DNA of 64,000 nucleotides from Bdellovibrionales bacterium. Lineage in GTDB: Bacteria > Bdellovibrionota > UBA1018 > CAIMNF01. Shown piece after piece: positions 1 through 7,973 of this stretch. The position numbers were made by a program, and so were the translations under genes. The notes below the pieces were generated by a model that ran no database searches, was not told the DNA's origin, and worked only from the letters and a program-made list of their open reading frames with translations. The stretch lies in assembly GCA_947502835.1 (NCBI GenBank), contig CANNBJ010000003.1, positions 62,001 to 126,000 of the forward strand. Direction: 5' to 3'. Within the stretch, counting starts at the first letter, position 1. Each line of letters opens with the position of its first letter.

Positions 1-354
1 AAGAGCGGGAACGTCCGGTGGAGCGAGTTCCAGTGGGACCCGGCCACGGCCAATCTTTTGACTGCGAAAAACAGCGACAAGAAACAAGTGAAGTTGGTGT
101 ACGACACTCAAGGCCGGATTCGAGCCTTGGTGGATGGAGCCAAGCATACGATCACCTTCAAGTACAACGAGCTTTCGAAGCCCGTGGAGATTGCGGATGC
201 CAAGCTCGGCGTTGTGAAGTTCAAGTATAAAAACAGTGGAGAAGTGGACAAGATCGAGAGCAACGGCGGGGCGAGCGTTTCGGCTGAAATCATGAGAGCG
301 CTTCAGACCCTGATCGACATCACGGCACCGGCCGGGGTCTCGATGGGGATTTGA
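1..354 (+). CDS. C-terminal end of a YD/RHS-repeat-like protein (truncated by window start)
   Basis: Frame 1 is open from base 1. Successive YD-like units: LVYDTQGRIRALVD, FKYNELSKPVEI, FKYKNSGEVDKIE. Confidence 0.6.
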   Translation, partial: KSGNVRWSEFQWDPATANLLTAKNSDKKQVKLVYDTQGRIRALVDGAKHTITFKYNELSKPVEIADAKLGVVKFKYKNSGEVDKIESNGGASVSAEIMRALQTLIDITAPAGVSMGI

Positions 355-422
355 TAAACGACCAATGTTTAAAATTGTGAAACGGGATGGTCCAAGGTAT
401 CCTGTGGATCGGGAGTGTTGAG

Positions 423-653
423 ATGAAAAGCGATAAACCTTTTTTATGGAGTCTCGGAGTTCTGCTTTGCGGCCTGTTGGGCGGAATCGCTCACGCAGAA
501 ATGAAGGCGTCCAGTAGCGTCGATTTGCCGAGCTGTTGGTGTAATTCCTGTCAATCAATGGTGCAATGTACGAACCTTGAGGATACTAATGACGCTGCCC
601 CTGCCAGTTTCAGCAAGTCGTCTTCTGGCGGGACCGGCACCAAAGGGCAGTAG
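423..653 (+). CDS. Small secreted Cys-containing protein
   Basis: ATG at 423; signal-peptide-like MKSDKPFLWSLGVLLCGLLGGIAHA, then a short region CWCNSCQSMVQC and a Ser/Gly tail. Confidence 0.5.
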   Translation: MKSDKPFLWSLGVLLCGLLGGIAHAEMKASSSVDLPSCWCNSCQSMVQCTNLEDTNDAAPASFSKSSSGGTGTKGQ

Positions 654-705
654 TGAGTTTTCAACCGAAAACGCTGAATCCTCCTGAAATCAAAGGTCTT
701 TCTTG

Positions 706-735
706 TTGAGTTTTGCCCTGTTTTTCCGCTATAGT
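706..735 (+). promoter_or_regulatory. Candidate sigma70-type promoter for lipA
   Basis: TTGAGT (706-711), 18 nt spacer, TATAGT (730-735), upstream of the lipA ATG at 772. Confidence 0.45.
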
Positions 736-771
736 GGGCGGCATTCGCCCTGAAATGATAGCGGAGCAAAC

Positions 772-1740
772 ATGTCGGTGAAGTCACTGCAAAATCGTCA
801 CGACCAAGAGCGCCCCTTGTCTCCAAGTGAGGCGAGCAGGATCGCTCCGCTCAAAAAGCCCGAGTGGCTCAAGATCCGGCCACCTGGCGGTGAAAACTAC
901 CTGCAAATCAAGCAACTGCTTCGCGAGCGGAACCTTCATACCGTGTGTGAAGAGGCGCATTGTCCGAATGTTTCGGAGTGCTGGTCCGGGGGAACCGCAA
1001 CCTTCATGCTCGGCAGCGAAGTGTGCACGCGAGCATGCCGGTTTTGCGCGATTCAAACGGCACGACGGCCACCCCCTCTTGATCCGGATGAGCCTTTCAA
1101 GGTTGCCGAGGCGGTGTCAAAGCTGGGCTTGAAATATGTCGTCCTGACTTCGGTGGATCGTGATGATCTGCCGGATGGAAGTGCTGCCCATTTCGCTGCT
1201 ACGATCCGCGAACTGAAACGTCTTGATCCCGGTCTCCTGGTGGAGGCTCTTGTTCCCGATTTCCGCGGCGATTTGAAGTGTGTGGAAACGATCGTGGATT
1301 CCGGGTTGGATGTGTACGCGCACAATATTGAAACCGTCTATCGCCTCCAATACCGGGTTCGCGACCCGAGGGCAGGGTACCAGCAGAGCCTGAATACCCT
1401 TGAGCATGCCAAGACCTATGCGGCAGCCAGGAACCAGAGTTTGCATACCAAGAGTTCCATCATGTTGGGTCTCGGGGAGACCGAGGCCGAGTTGGTGACC
1501 GCGTTTGGCGATTTGAGAAGGCACGGGATTGATGTGCTCACTCTCGGGCAGTACCTGCGGCCCTCGCTCAAGCACTTGCCTGTCGAAAAGTATTACACCC
1601 CCGGGGAATTCGAATCCCTCGAGCTCACGGCAAAGGGAGCAGGGTTCCTGTACGTGGCATCGGGTCCGATGGTCCGTTCAAGTTACAAGGCTGCCGAACT
1701 GTTTTTGGAAGGTTTGATCCGGAAAAATCAAGAGAAATGA
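772..1740 (+). CDS. lipA: Lipoyl synthase (radical SAM)
   Basis: [13 protein letters not shown] and [10 protein letters not shown] cysteine motifs typical of LipA; full-length 322 aa. Confidence 0.97.
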   Translation: MSVKSLQNRHDQERPLSPSEASRIAPLKKPEWLKIRPPGGENYLQIKQLLRERNLHTVCEEAHCPNVSECWSGGTATFMLGSEVCTRACRFCAIQTARRPPPLDPDEPFKVAEAVSKLGLKYVVLTSVDRDDLPDGSAAHFAATIRELKRLDPGLLVEALVPDFRGDLKCVETIVDSGLDVYAHNIETVYRLQYRVRDPRAGYQQSLNTLEHAKTYAAARNQSLHTKSSIMLGLGETEAELVTAFGDLRRHGIDVLTLGQYLRPSLKHLPVEKYYTPGEFESLELTAKGAGFLYVASGPMVRSSYKAAELFLEGLIRKNQEK

Positions 1741-1754
1741 CAAAGGAGAACAAC

Positions 1755-3011
1755 ATGGAATTCAGATTGCCCGAGCTTGGAGAAGGCGTTACCGAAGGTG
1801 AATTGATCAAGTGGAAAGTGAAGGAAGGCGATACCGTAAAGGATGATCAGCCCATCTGCGAAGTGATGACCGACAAGGCCACCATTGAGATTCCTTCTCC
1901 CTTCAGCGGAAAGATCAAGCAACTCGTTGCCAAGGAAGGTGAGATTGTCAAAGTGCACCAACTGATGGTGGTGGCGGAAGTGGCGGGTGGAGCATCGCCT
2001 TCCACGTCCTCGGCTCATTCCGGAGGTGGATCAACCCATTCGACGCCGGCACCCGTGAGTTCTGCAGCGGCGATCCCCGCGCCCGCAGCAAAGACAAGCG
2101 TCTCGAATTCCAGTGATGTTCTTGCTTCCCCTGCAACCCGCAGGCTTGCGCGCGAAAAGGGGGTTGAGCTTTCCAGTGTTGCTGCCAGCGGTCCACACGG
2201 GAGAGTTCTGTTGCAGGACATTGAGAGTGCTCTTTCGGGCGGAAGCCCGGCGGGGGCTGTTTCCGGCGCCCAGAGGGCCAAGGCTTTCTCTCCAGGTGAG
2301 GTGGAAAGAACTCCGATCCGTGGAATGCGAAAGAAAATTGCAGAAAAGATGCGCCAATCAAAGGACAAGGCTGCGCACTTCACCTATGTGGAAGAGGCTG
2401 ATGCCACCGAGCTCGTCCGTCTTCGTGCCCAGGCCAAGGCGATTGCCGAGAAAAGAGGGATCAAGCTCACATATCTGCCTTTCATTTTGAAGGCGATGGT
2501 TGCCGCACTTCGACAGCATCCAAGACTCAATTCGACATTGGACGAGGCGAGCAATGAGATCGTCACCCACCACACCTACAACATCTCTCTTTCGGTCCAG
2601 ACTGAGGACGGGCTCACGGTGCCGGTAATCAAGCATGTGGAGCAAAAGTCGATCTTTGAGCTGGCGCGCGAAATCGCCGACATCGTCGATCGTGCACGCA
2701 AGAAGAAGCTTGTGATGGAGGACTTCCAGGGGAGCACGATCACCCTCACGAATGCAGGCTCGATTGGCGGTTTGTTCGCCACTCCGATCATCAACTATCC
2801 GGAGGTCGCAATTCTCGGATTCAACAAGATCTTCAGGAAGCCCGTGGTGATCAACAAGGGTGGTAAGGAACGTCTCGCAATCCGTGACTGGACCTATTTC
2901 TCGATCAGTATGGATCACAGGATTCTGGATGGGGCGGAAGCCGCCGAGTTCATGAAGACTTTTGTGTCTTATATCGAGAATCCTTCTTTGCTTCTTCTGG
3001 AATCTCTCTAA
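1755..3011 (+). CDS. 2-oxo acid dehydrogenase E2 component (dihydrolipoamide acyltransferase)
   Basis: Lipoyl domain (MTDKATIEIPSP), Ala/Ser/Pro-rich linker, peripheral subunit-binding domain, catalytic DHRILDG. AAAGGAG ribosome site favours ATG 1755 over 1737. Confidence 0.93.
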   Translation: MEFRLPELGEGVTEGELIKWKVKEGDTVKDDQPICEVMTDKATIEIPSPFSGKIKQLVAKEGEIVKVHQLMVVAEVAGGASPSTSSAHSGGGSTHSTPAPVSSAAAIPAPAAKTSVSNSSDVLASPATRRLAREKGVELSSVAASGPHGRVLLQDIESALSGGSPAGAVSGAQRAKAFSPGEVERTPIRGMRKKIAEKMRQSKDKAAHFTYVEEADATELVRLRAQAKAIAEKRGIKLTYLPFILKAMVAALRQHPRLNSTLDEASNEIVTHHTYNISLSVQTEDGLTVPVIKHVEQKSIFELAREIADIVDRARKKKLVMEDFQGSTITLTNAGSIGGLFATPIINYPEVAILGFNKIFRKPVVINKGGKERLAIRDWTYFSISMDHRILDGAEAAEFMKTFVSYIENPSLLLLESL

Positions 3012-3027
3012 AAAAGGAATCTGAATC

Positions 3028-4437
3028 ATGGCAACTCTTCAAACGGATGTAGTGGTAATTGGTGCTGGCCCGGCCGGATATGTTTGCGCAATCCGCCTTG
3101 CTCAACTTGGAAAGAAAGTCACGGTCATTGAAAAGGCAAATGTGGGCGGAGTGTGCCTGAACGTGGGATGCATTCCCTCGAAGGCCTTGATTCACGCGGG
3201 AACGGTGTATGACTGCACACGGCATGCCGAAGAAATGGGGATCTCCATCAAGGGTGCTTCCCTGGACATGAAGAAACTCATGTCCTGGAAGGGGGAAGTG
3301 GTAAAGAAGCTCACCGGCGGTGTCGCTCAGCTATTGAAGGCAAATGGCTGCACTCTCATTTCTGGAGAAGCGAAGTTCACTTCCGCAACAGCAATCGATG
3401 TGAAGACTGCAACCGGAACAGATGTGATTCAGTTCAAGCAAGCGGTAATTGCCACAGGTTCAAGACCTGCAAAGATTCCAGGATTTGACGTGGATCAGGA
3501 GCTGGTTTTGGATTCCACGGGCGGACTCTCCCAGGACACGGTTCCGGGAACTCTTCTGTGCGTTGGCGGCGGATACATCGGACTTGAGCTTGGAACTTTT
3601 TATTCCAAAGTCGGCTCGAAGGTGACCGTCGTTGAGGCAAGTCCTTCGCTTCTTGGGATTGTTGATCCGGATCTGGTTCGGGTCGTACAAAAGAATCTTC
3701 AAAAGCGGGGAGTCGAGATCATGACCTCGACCATGGTCAAGGGTGTGAAGAAGAACGCAAAGTCTGTGGAAGTCACTTTTTCTTCGGAAGGAGTTGAAAA
3801 GAAACAAACATTTGATCGGGTTCTTGTCACGATCGGCCGCACGCCGAACACAGAGGGACTTGGCTTGGAGCGGGCGGGTGTGAAACTCGACTCCAAAGGA
3901 TTCATCCCTGTGAATGAACGAAGGCAGACCTCCGTTCCGAATCTCTTTGCCATTGGCGATGTGGCCGGGCAACCATTGCTCGCACACAAGGGATCAAAAG
4001 AGGGCATGGTCGCCGCGGAAGCGATTGGCGGCATGAAGACCGTGTATGATGTGAAGGCGATGCCTGCAGTGATCTTCACGGATCCTGAGATTGCGACCGT
4101 GGGTCTCACCGAGACGGAGGCCAAAGCGAAGGGCTTGACGGTTGCGACGGGAGTGTTTCCGTACGCCGCGAATGGAAGGGCACTTTCAGTTGCCGAACCT
4201 GACGGAATGGTGAAGCTCGTGAGCGACGCCAAAAAGGGAACTTTGCTTGGATGCCATATCGTGGGGGCGGAGGCTTCCAATTTGATTGCGGAAGCAACGC
4301 TGGCCATTGAGATGGGCGCACATGTGGAGGATCTCGCTCTTACCGTGCACGCGCACCCGACACTTCCTGAGACCATCATGGAGGCGGCGGAGGTTGCCCT
4401 CGGGCATCCGATCCACATCTTCAAGCCGAAGAAGTGA
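3028..4437 (+). CDS. lpdA: Dihydrolipoyl dehydrogenase (first copy in window)
   Basis: FAD motif GAGPAGYVCAIRLAQLG, redox pair GGVCLNVGCIPSKAL, C-terminal HAHPTLPE. Confidence 0.96.
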   Translation: MATLQTDVVVIGAGPAGYVCAIRLAQLGKKVTVIEKANVGGVCLNVGCIPSKALIHAGTVYDCTRHAEEMGISIKGASLDMKKLMSWKGEVVKKLTGGVAQLLKANGCTLISGEAKFTSATAIDVKTATGTDVIQFKQAVIATGSRPAKIPGFDVDQELVLDSTGGLSQDTVPGTLLCVGGGYIGLELGTFYSKVGSKVTVVEASPSLLGIVDPDLVRVVQKNLQKRGVEIMTSTMVKGVKKNAKSVEVTFSSEGVEKKQTFDRVLVTIGRTPNTEGLGLERAGVKLDSKGFIPVNERRQTSVPNLFAIGDVAGQPLLAHKGSKEGMVAAEAIGGMKTVYDVKAMPAVIFTDPEIATVGLTETEAKAKGLTVATGVFPYAANGRALSVAEPDGMVKLVSDAKKGTLLGCHIVGAEASNLIAEATLAIEMGAHVEDLALTVHAHPTLPETIMEAAEVALGHPIHIFKPKK

Positions 4438-4469
4438 GTTGCCCCGTCCACTGCAATTGTCCATGTTCT

Positions 4470-4506
4470 AGACAGGTGTGTATCGAATGGAAACACCCCT
4501 CTGTCT
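4470..4506 (+). other. Inverted repeat / hairpin downstream of lpdA
   Basis: AGACAGGTGTGT ... ACACCCCTCTGTCT; no clear U-tract on either strand. Confidence 0.35.
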
Positions 4507-4549
4507 AAAAAACGTGCTTCCATGGATTTCATGGATATCCGTGTGGCGT

Positions 4550-4566
4550 GAAATCCCATGGATTTC
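4550..4566. promoter_or_regulatory. Operator/UAS-like palindrome
   Basis: GAAATC-CCATG-GATTTC (6-bp perfect arms). CCATGGATTTC also occurs at 4520-4530. Confidence 0.45.
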
Positions 4567-4601
4567 GAGTGCTTGCGATCAACACTCTCCTTTTCTCTCT
4601 T

Positions 4602-4618
4602 TTGGCACACCTGATGCA
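4602..4618 (+). promoter_or_regulatory. Candidate sigma54 (RpoN) -24/-12 promoter
   Basis: TTGGCACACCTGATGCA: GG and GC dinucleotides in the -24/-12 register of consensus TTGGCACGNNNNTTGCW. Confidence 0.6.
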
Positions 4619-4675
4619 CACCTAGGGGTATGCGGCACGTCGGGTCCAATGAGAGAAAAAAACAGGAGAGTTGAT

Positions 4676-4858
4676 ATGAAATTGTTTACTGTATTGTCGT
4701 TGCTTGCCGCTTTGAGTTCCCCTGCAGTCGCAGGAATTGTTTCGAGCAAGGAAGCAGGAAAAGCCCACTGCACGAAGATGCAAGGAGATCATTCCTTGGT
4801 TGATTCCTCCTCTTCTTCCCTGAGCAAATCAAAGACGTCCGCGTCTGTTGCGAAGTAG
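4676..4858 (+). CDS. Small (60 aa) secreted Ser-rich protein
   Basis: CAGGAGAG upstream of ATG 4676; signal peptide MKLFTVLSLLAALSSPAVA; Ser/Lys-rich tail; own terminator. Confidence 0.55.
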   Translation: MKLFTVLSLLAALSSPAVAGIVSSKEAGKAHCTKMQGDHSLVDSSSSSLSKSKTSASVAK

Positions 4859-4888
4859 ACTCTTCGAGCAAGATAAAAATTCACGAGG

Positions 4889-4918
4889 GCCGGTCCGGGA
4901 TGGATCGGCCTTTTTTTA
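4889..4918 (+). terminator. Rho-independent terminator
   Basis: GGCCGGTCC-GGGAT-GGATCGGCC followed by TTTTTTT. Confidence 0.8.
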
Positions 4919-5218
4919 TTTTCTCTTTTGGGATTGCTCGATCACCCGGCTCAGGGCCTTTTGGTCCTCCGGCTCGATTGCCGGCTCGACTCCGGGATCG
5001 ATTTTGCGGATTTCCTCAACCCGGGTCTTCAGTGCCTGCGAGTAGTTTTCCGTGATTTGATTGATCTGCCGGCTCGGGCTGAATCCGGAGACGGAATTCA
5101 TTCCTCTGAGAACGTGTTGTGAAACACTCACGCCCTTGATCTCGACAATGTGGGAAAGAACGAGAATCACCAGAACGAGGAGAGTGGCTTTGAAAATGGA
5201 TCCGATCAGCTTGAGCAT
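4916..5218 (-). CDS. Small membrane-anchored hypothetical protein
   Basis: N-terminal hydrophobic segment MLKLIGSIFKATLLVLVILVLSHIV; 100 aa. Confidence 0.6.
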   Translation of the reverse strand: MLKLIGSIFKATLLVLVILVLSHIVEIKGVSVSQHVLRGMNSVSGFSPSRQINQITENYSQALKTRVEEIRKIDPGVEPAIEPEDQKALSRVIEQSQKRK

Positions 5219-5224
5219 GGTTCC

Positions 5225-5632
5225 TCAGGCGGCTCCGCCGGAGAGACGGGGCGATGCCTCCATCATACTCACTTGATTCATGACCTTCATCACTTCATCC
5301 GTTTGAAATGGTTTGATGATGTAATCTTTTGCTCCGGCCATGATTGCGTCTGCAACGAGATTCTCTTGCATCATCGCGGAGAGGATCACGATCCTCGCAT
5401 CCGGATTTATGGCGAGGATCCTTCGAGTGGCTTCCACGCCATTCACGAGCGGCATCACCAGGTCCATGGTGATGATTTCGGGTTGAAGCTCTTGATAGAG
5501 TTGAACTGCGATCTCGCCATTCTCCGCCTCGCCCACAACTTTGAATCCCCGCGCGGAAAGGATCTGCTTCAGGGTTTTCCGGACGTAAGGGATGTCATCA
5601 ACGATCAATACGGTTTTCATTCGGTTTTGCAT
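5225..5632 (-). CDS. Single-domain CheY-like response regulator
   Basis: MKTVLIVDDIPYVRK, phosphoacceptor TMDLVMP, IIKPF. Start at MQNRMKTV preceded by GGTGGT. Confidence 0.92.
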   Translation of the reverse strand: MQNRMKTVLIVDDIPYVRKTLKQILSARGFKVVGEAENGEIAVQLYQELQPEIITMDLVMPLVNGVEATRRILAINPDARIVILSAMMQENLVADAIMAGAKDYIIKPFQTDEVMKVMNQVSMMEASPRLSGGAA

Positions 5633-5654
5633 GGAATCACCACCTTCCATGATT

Positions 5655-6917
5655 CTATGATTCCTTTGGAATTCTTTCAATGCTCACGCTTTCGATTCGT
5701 CTTCTGGTTGCATCGCGGATGGTGATCTTGAGCCGGTGGGTGGGGGTGTCAAAAAACAACTCATCACCCGGATCGGGAATGCGGGAAAATTGACGCAAAA
5801 GAAAGCCTCCAAGGGTGTCATAGTCGCCCTCGGGAATCTCGAGTTTCAACTCCTCGTTGATTTGGGGTACTGGAGTTCTGGCCTTCACAAGCCAGAGATT
5901 GGATTGGAGTTCACGCACGGGGCGCTTTTCCGGATCGTCCTCGTCTTCAAGATCTCCCACAATCTGTTCGAAGATGTCCTCGCGGGTGAGAATGCCGACC
6001 GCGCCCCCGAACTCATCCACAACGATCGCGATTTGGTAGTTCCCGTCGATCATCTCATTCAGGATCAGCTCCAGCTTTTGATTCTCGGGAACATAGATCG
6101 CTGGCTTGATGAATCGGTCGATCTTTTGATTGAGATCGGTCTGCCGGATGATGTGGTTGAGCTCGAGAATCCCGATGACATTGTCAATTCGCTCATCAAA
6201 AACAGGAAGGCGGGAGTGTTTCTTTTTTGCAAAAACATCGAAGGCCTCGAAAAGCGAGCTTTGGCGCTCAATCGCATCCACTTGGACGAGAGGCAAGAGT
6301 CCGTCCTTTGCGATCTTGTCCCTGAACTTGAGGATCTTCCGGATGAGCAGCCGCTCATTGCTTTTGATCTGGGTGTCTTCCGGATCGGAGGCGAGAAGTC
6401 CCTGCAACTCGTCCTTCGGGGTTTCCTTGCGTCCGCTCCAGATCATTTCGATCGGACCCATGATCTTCGCGATCTGGGATGTATAGAGGGTGGTCAGGTG
6501 GATCAGGGGGAAGAGGGCTTTTTGTGCATAAAAGATCGGCTTTGCAATCTTCGGCACGATGTAACCCGAGTAATGGCGATAGACGAACTTCGGGATCAGT
6601 TCCCCGAAAAGAATGACAAGAAACGAACCGAGTGCGACCGCTTTCCACTCTCCATGACGGGGGTCGATCGCTCTGAATTCGAGGGTAAGGAGCACCGAAA
6701 TCGCCATGACACAGGAGCTGGTCATGATGAGCGTGGTCGAGAGGATCCGGTCGGGGGACTTCAGGAGTTTCAGTGCAAGCAGAGCTCCGAGGTCGCCTTT
6801 TTTTCCAAGTTTTTTCAGATAAAGCCGATCCGCCGAGAGGAGGGCGAGTTCGGAGCCGGAAAAAAAGCCCTCGATCAGGAGCAGGCAGAACAGAATGAAG
6901 GGGGTGAGTGGATTCAT
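5655..6917 (-). CDS. CNNM/HlyC-CorC family protein (DUF21 + CBS + C-terminal CorC_HlyC domain)
   Basis: Start MNPLTPFILFCLLLIEGFFSGSELALLS; CBS region; VVDEFGGAVGILTREDIFEQIVGDLEDE; C-terminal domain RELQSNLWLVKARTPVPQINEEL. Confidence 0.92.
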   Translation of the reverse strand: MNPLTPFILFCLLLIEGFFSGSELALLSADRLYLKKLGKKGDLGALLALKLLKSPDRILSTTLIMTSSCVMAISVLLTLEFRAIDPRHGEWKAVALGSFLVILFGELIPKFVYRHYSGYIVPKIAKPIFYAQKALFPLIHLTTLYTSQIAKIMGPIEMIWSGRKETPKDELQGLLASDPEDTQIKSNERLLIRKILKFRDKIAKDGLLPLVQVDAIERQSSLFEAFDVFAKKKHSRLPVFDERIDNVIGILELNHIIRQTDLNQKIDRFIKPAIYVPENQKLELILNEMIDGNYQIAIVVDEFGGAVGILTREDIFEQIVGDLEDEDDPEKRPVRELQSNLWLVKARTPVPQINEELKLEIPEGDYDTLGGFLLRQFSRIPDPGDELFFDTPTHRLKITIRDATRRRIESVSIERIPKES

Positions 6918-7885
6918 TCCTCGAATGCCTCCTCGATCAGTAGGTCCAGGATGTTCTGGAGAGTCACCATCCCGCTGATTCGTCCATTGGGAGCGCGGGT
7001 GAACGCCACCTGCACTTTCCGGTTCTTCATTTTCCTGAACAGCGCATCCAGACTCAGGTTCGCTGGAACCGTAAGGGGTTCCGAGCAAAGTTTCATGATG
7101 TTCTCTTTCCTGACCTCGGGATCGATCTTGAGCTCAACAAGATCCTTTACGTTCAGGATTCCCACAATGTCCTCCTTGCTTGATCCGGTCACCGGAATCC
7201 TGAACACTTCCTTTTCTTTCAAAATCGACTGATACGCTTGCTCGACAGTGAAGTGGGAGGGAAGTGTGAAGATTTTCCGGATGGGAGTTGCAATCTGCTC
7301 CACGCGTGTGTCGTCCATTTCGAACACGTTCTTGATCAGTTCGAGTTCGGTTTCATGAAGATTTCCCGTCTCTGCCTGCTCCTCAGCGAGGACAATGAAG
7401 TCCTCCTCGTGGAGCTTGTGGAGTTCCTTGATCTGGGCCTCCGGGATCAGGAATCGAAAGAGGGACACAAGGGGGCGGGACACGAGATAACAGGTGTACA
7501 GAAACGGGAGGAAGAGCGAAATCACCAGATGATTTGACTTGGTCGCAATCACTTTCGGGGTGAGTTCGCATCCAATCAGGATGATCGGGGTGGTGATCAG
7601 GACTCCCAGAATCGTACTGAGTTTCCAGTCGAGGTCCAGTGGATCGACCACGGTGGATGTGATCAGGGAGGCAAGACTGATGTTCACGACCTCATTGAAG
7701 AAGAGCACTGTGATCAGAAGACCCATGGAGTCACCGATCAGGGTCCGGATCCTCCGGAAGAGCGGCTCGGATTGGTCCTTGATTTTTTTCAATTGAACAC
7801 GGGAAAGCGAGAAGATTGCGATCTCGCTCGAGGAAAGCATGAAGGAACAGCAGATGAGGATCAGGCAAAGAAGGGTGATCGACAT
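6914..7885 (-). CDS. CNNM-like DUF21 + CBS protein (short form without CorC_HlyC domain)
   Basis: MSITLLCLILICCSFMLSSSEIAIFSLSRVQLKK; CBS pair; ends at GMVTLQNILDLLIEEAFEE. Confidence 0.88.
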   Translation of the reverse strand: MSITLLCLILICCSFMLSSSEIAIFSLSRVQLKKIKDQSEPLFRRIRTLIGDSMGLLITVLFFNEVVNISLASLITSTVVDPLDLDWKLSTILGVLITTPIILIGCELTPKVIATKSNHLVISLFLPFLYTCYLVSRPLVSLFRFLIPEAQIKELHKLHEEDFIVLAEEQAETGNLHETELELIKNVFEMDDTRVEQIATPIRKIFTLPSHFTVEQAYQSILKEKEVFRIPVTGSSKEDIVGILNVKDLVELKIDPEVRKENIMKLCSEPLTVPANLSLDALFRKMKNRKVQVAFTRAPNGRISGMVTLQNILDLLIEEAFEE

Positions 7886-7916
7886 GAAACGTCCGGGTCC
7901 TGTTCCTTTCTACACA

Positions 7917-7953
7917 AGAAAGCCCGGATCGGCAACCCGACCCGGGCTTCTTC
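7917..7953 (-). terminator. Rho-independent terminator of lon
   Basis: Minus strand GAAGCCCGGGTCGGGTTGCCGATCCGGGCTTTCTT. Confidence 0.7.
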
Positions 7954-7973
7954 AGTTGAGTACAGCCTGTGGA

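Noticed and set aside
3699-4649. 316-aa minus-strand ORF antisense to lpdA
   Set aside because: Shadow ORF over lpdA; it would also cross the intergenic palindromes.
5736-7232. 498-aa plus-strand ORF antisense to the CNNM-like genes
   Set aside because: Antisense shadow ORF; spans two real minus-strand genes and has no domain signature.
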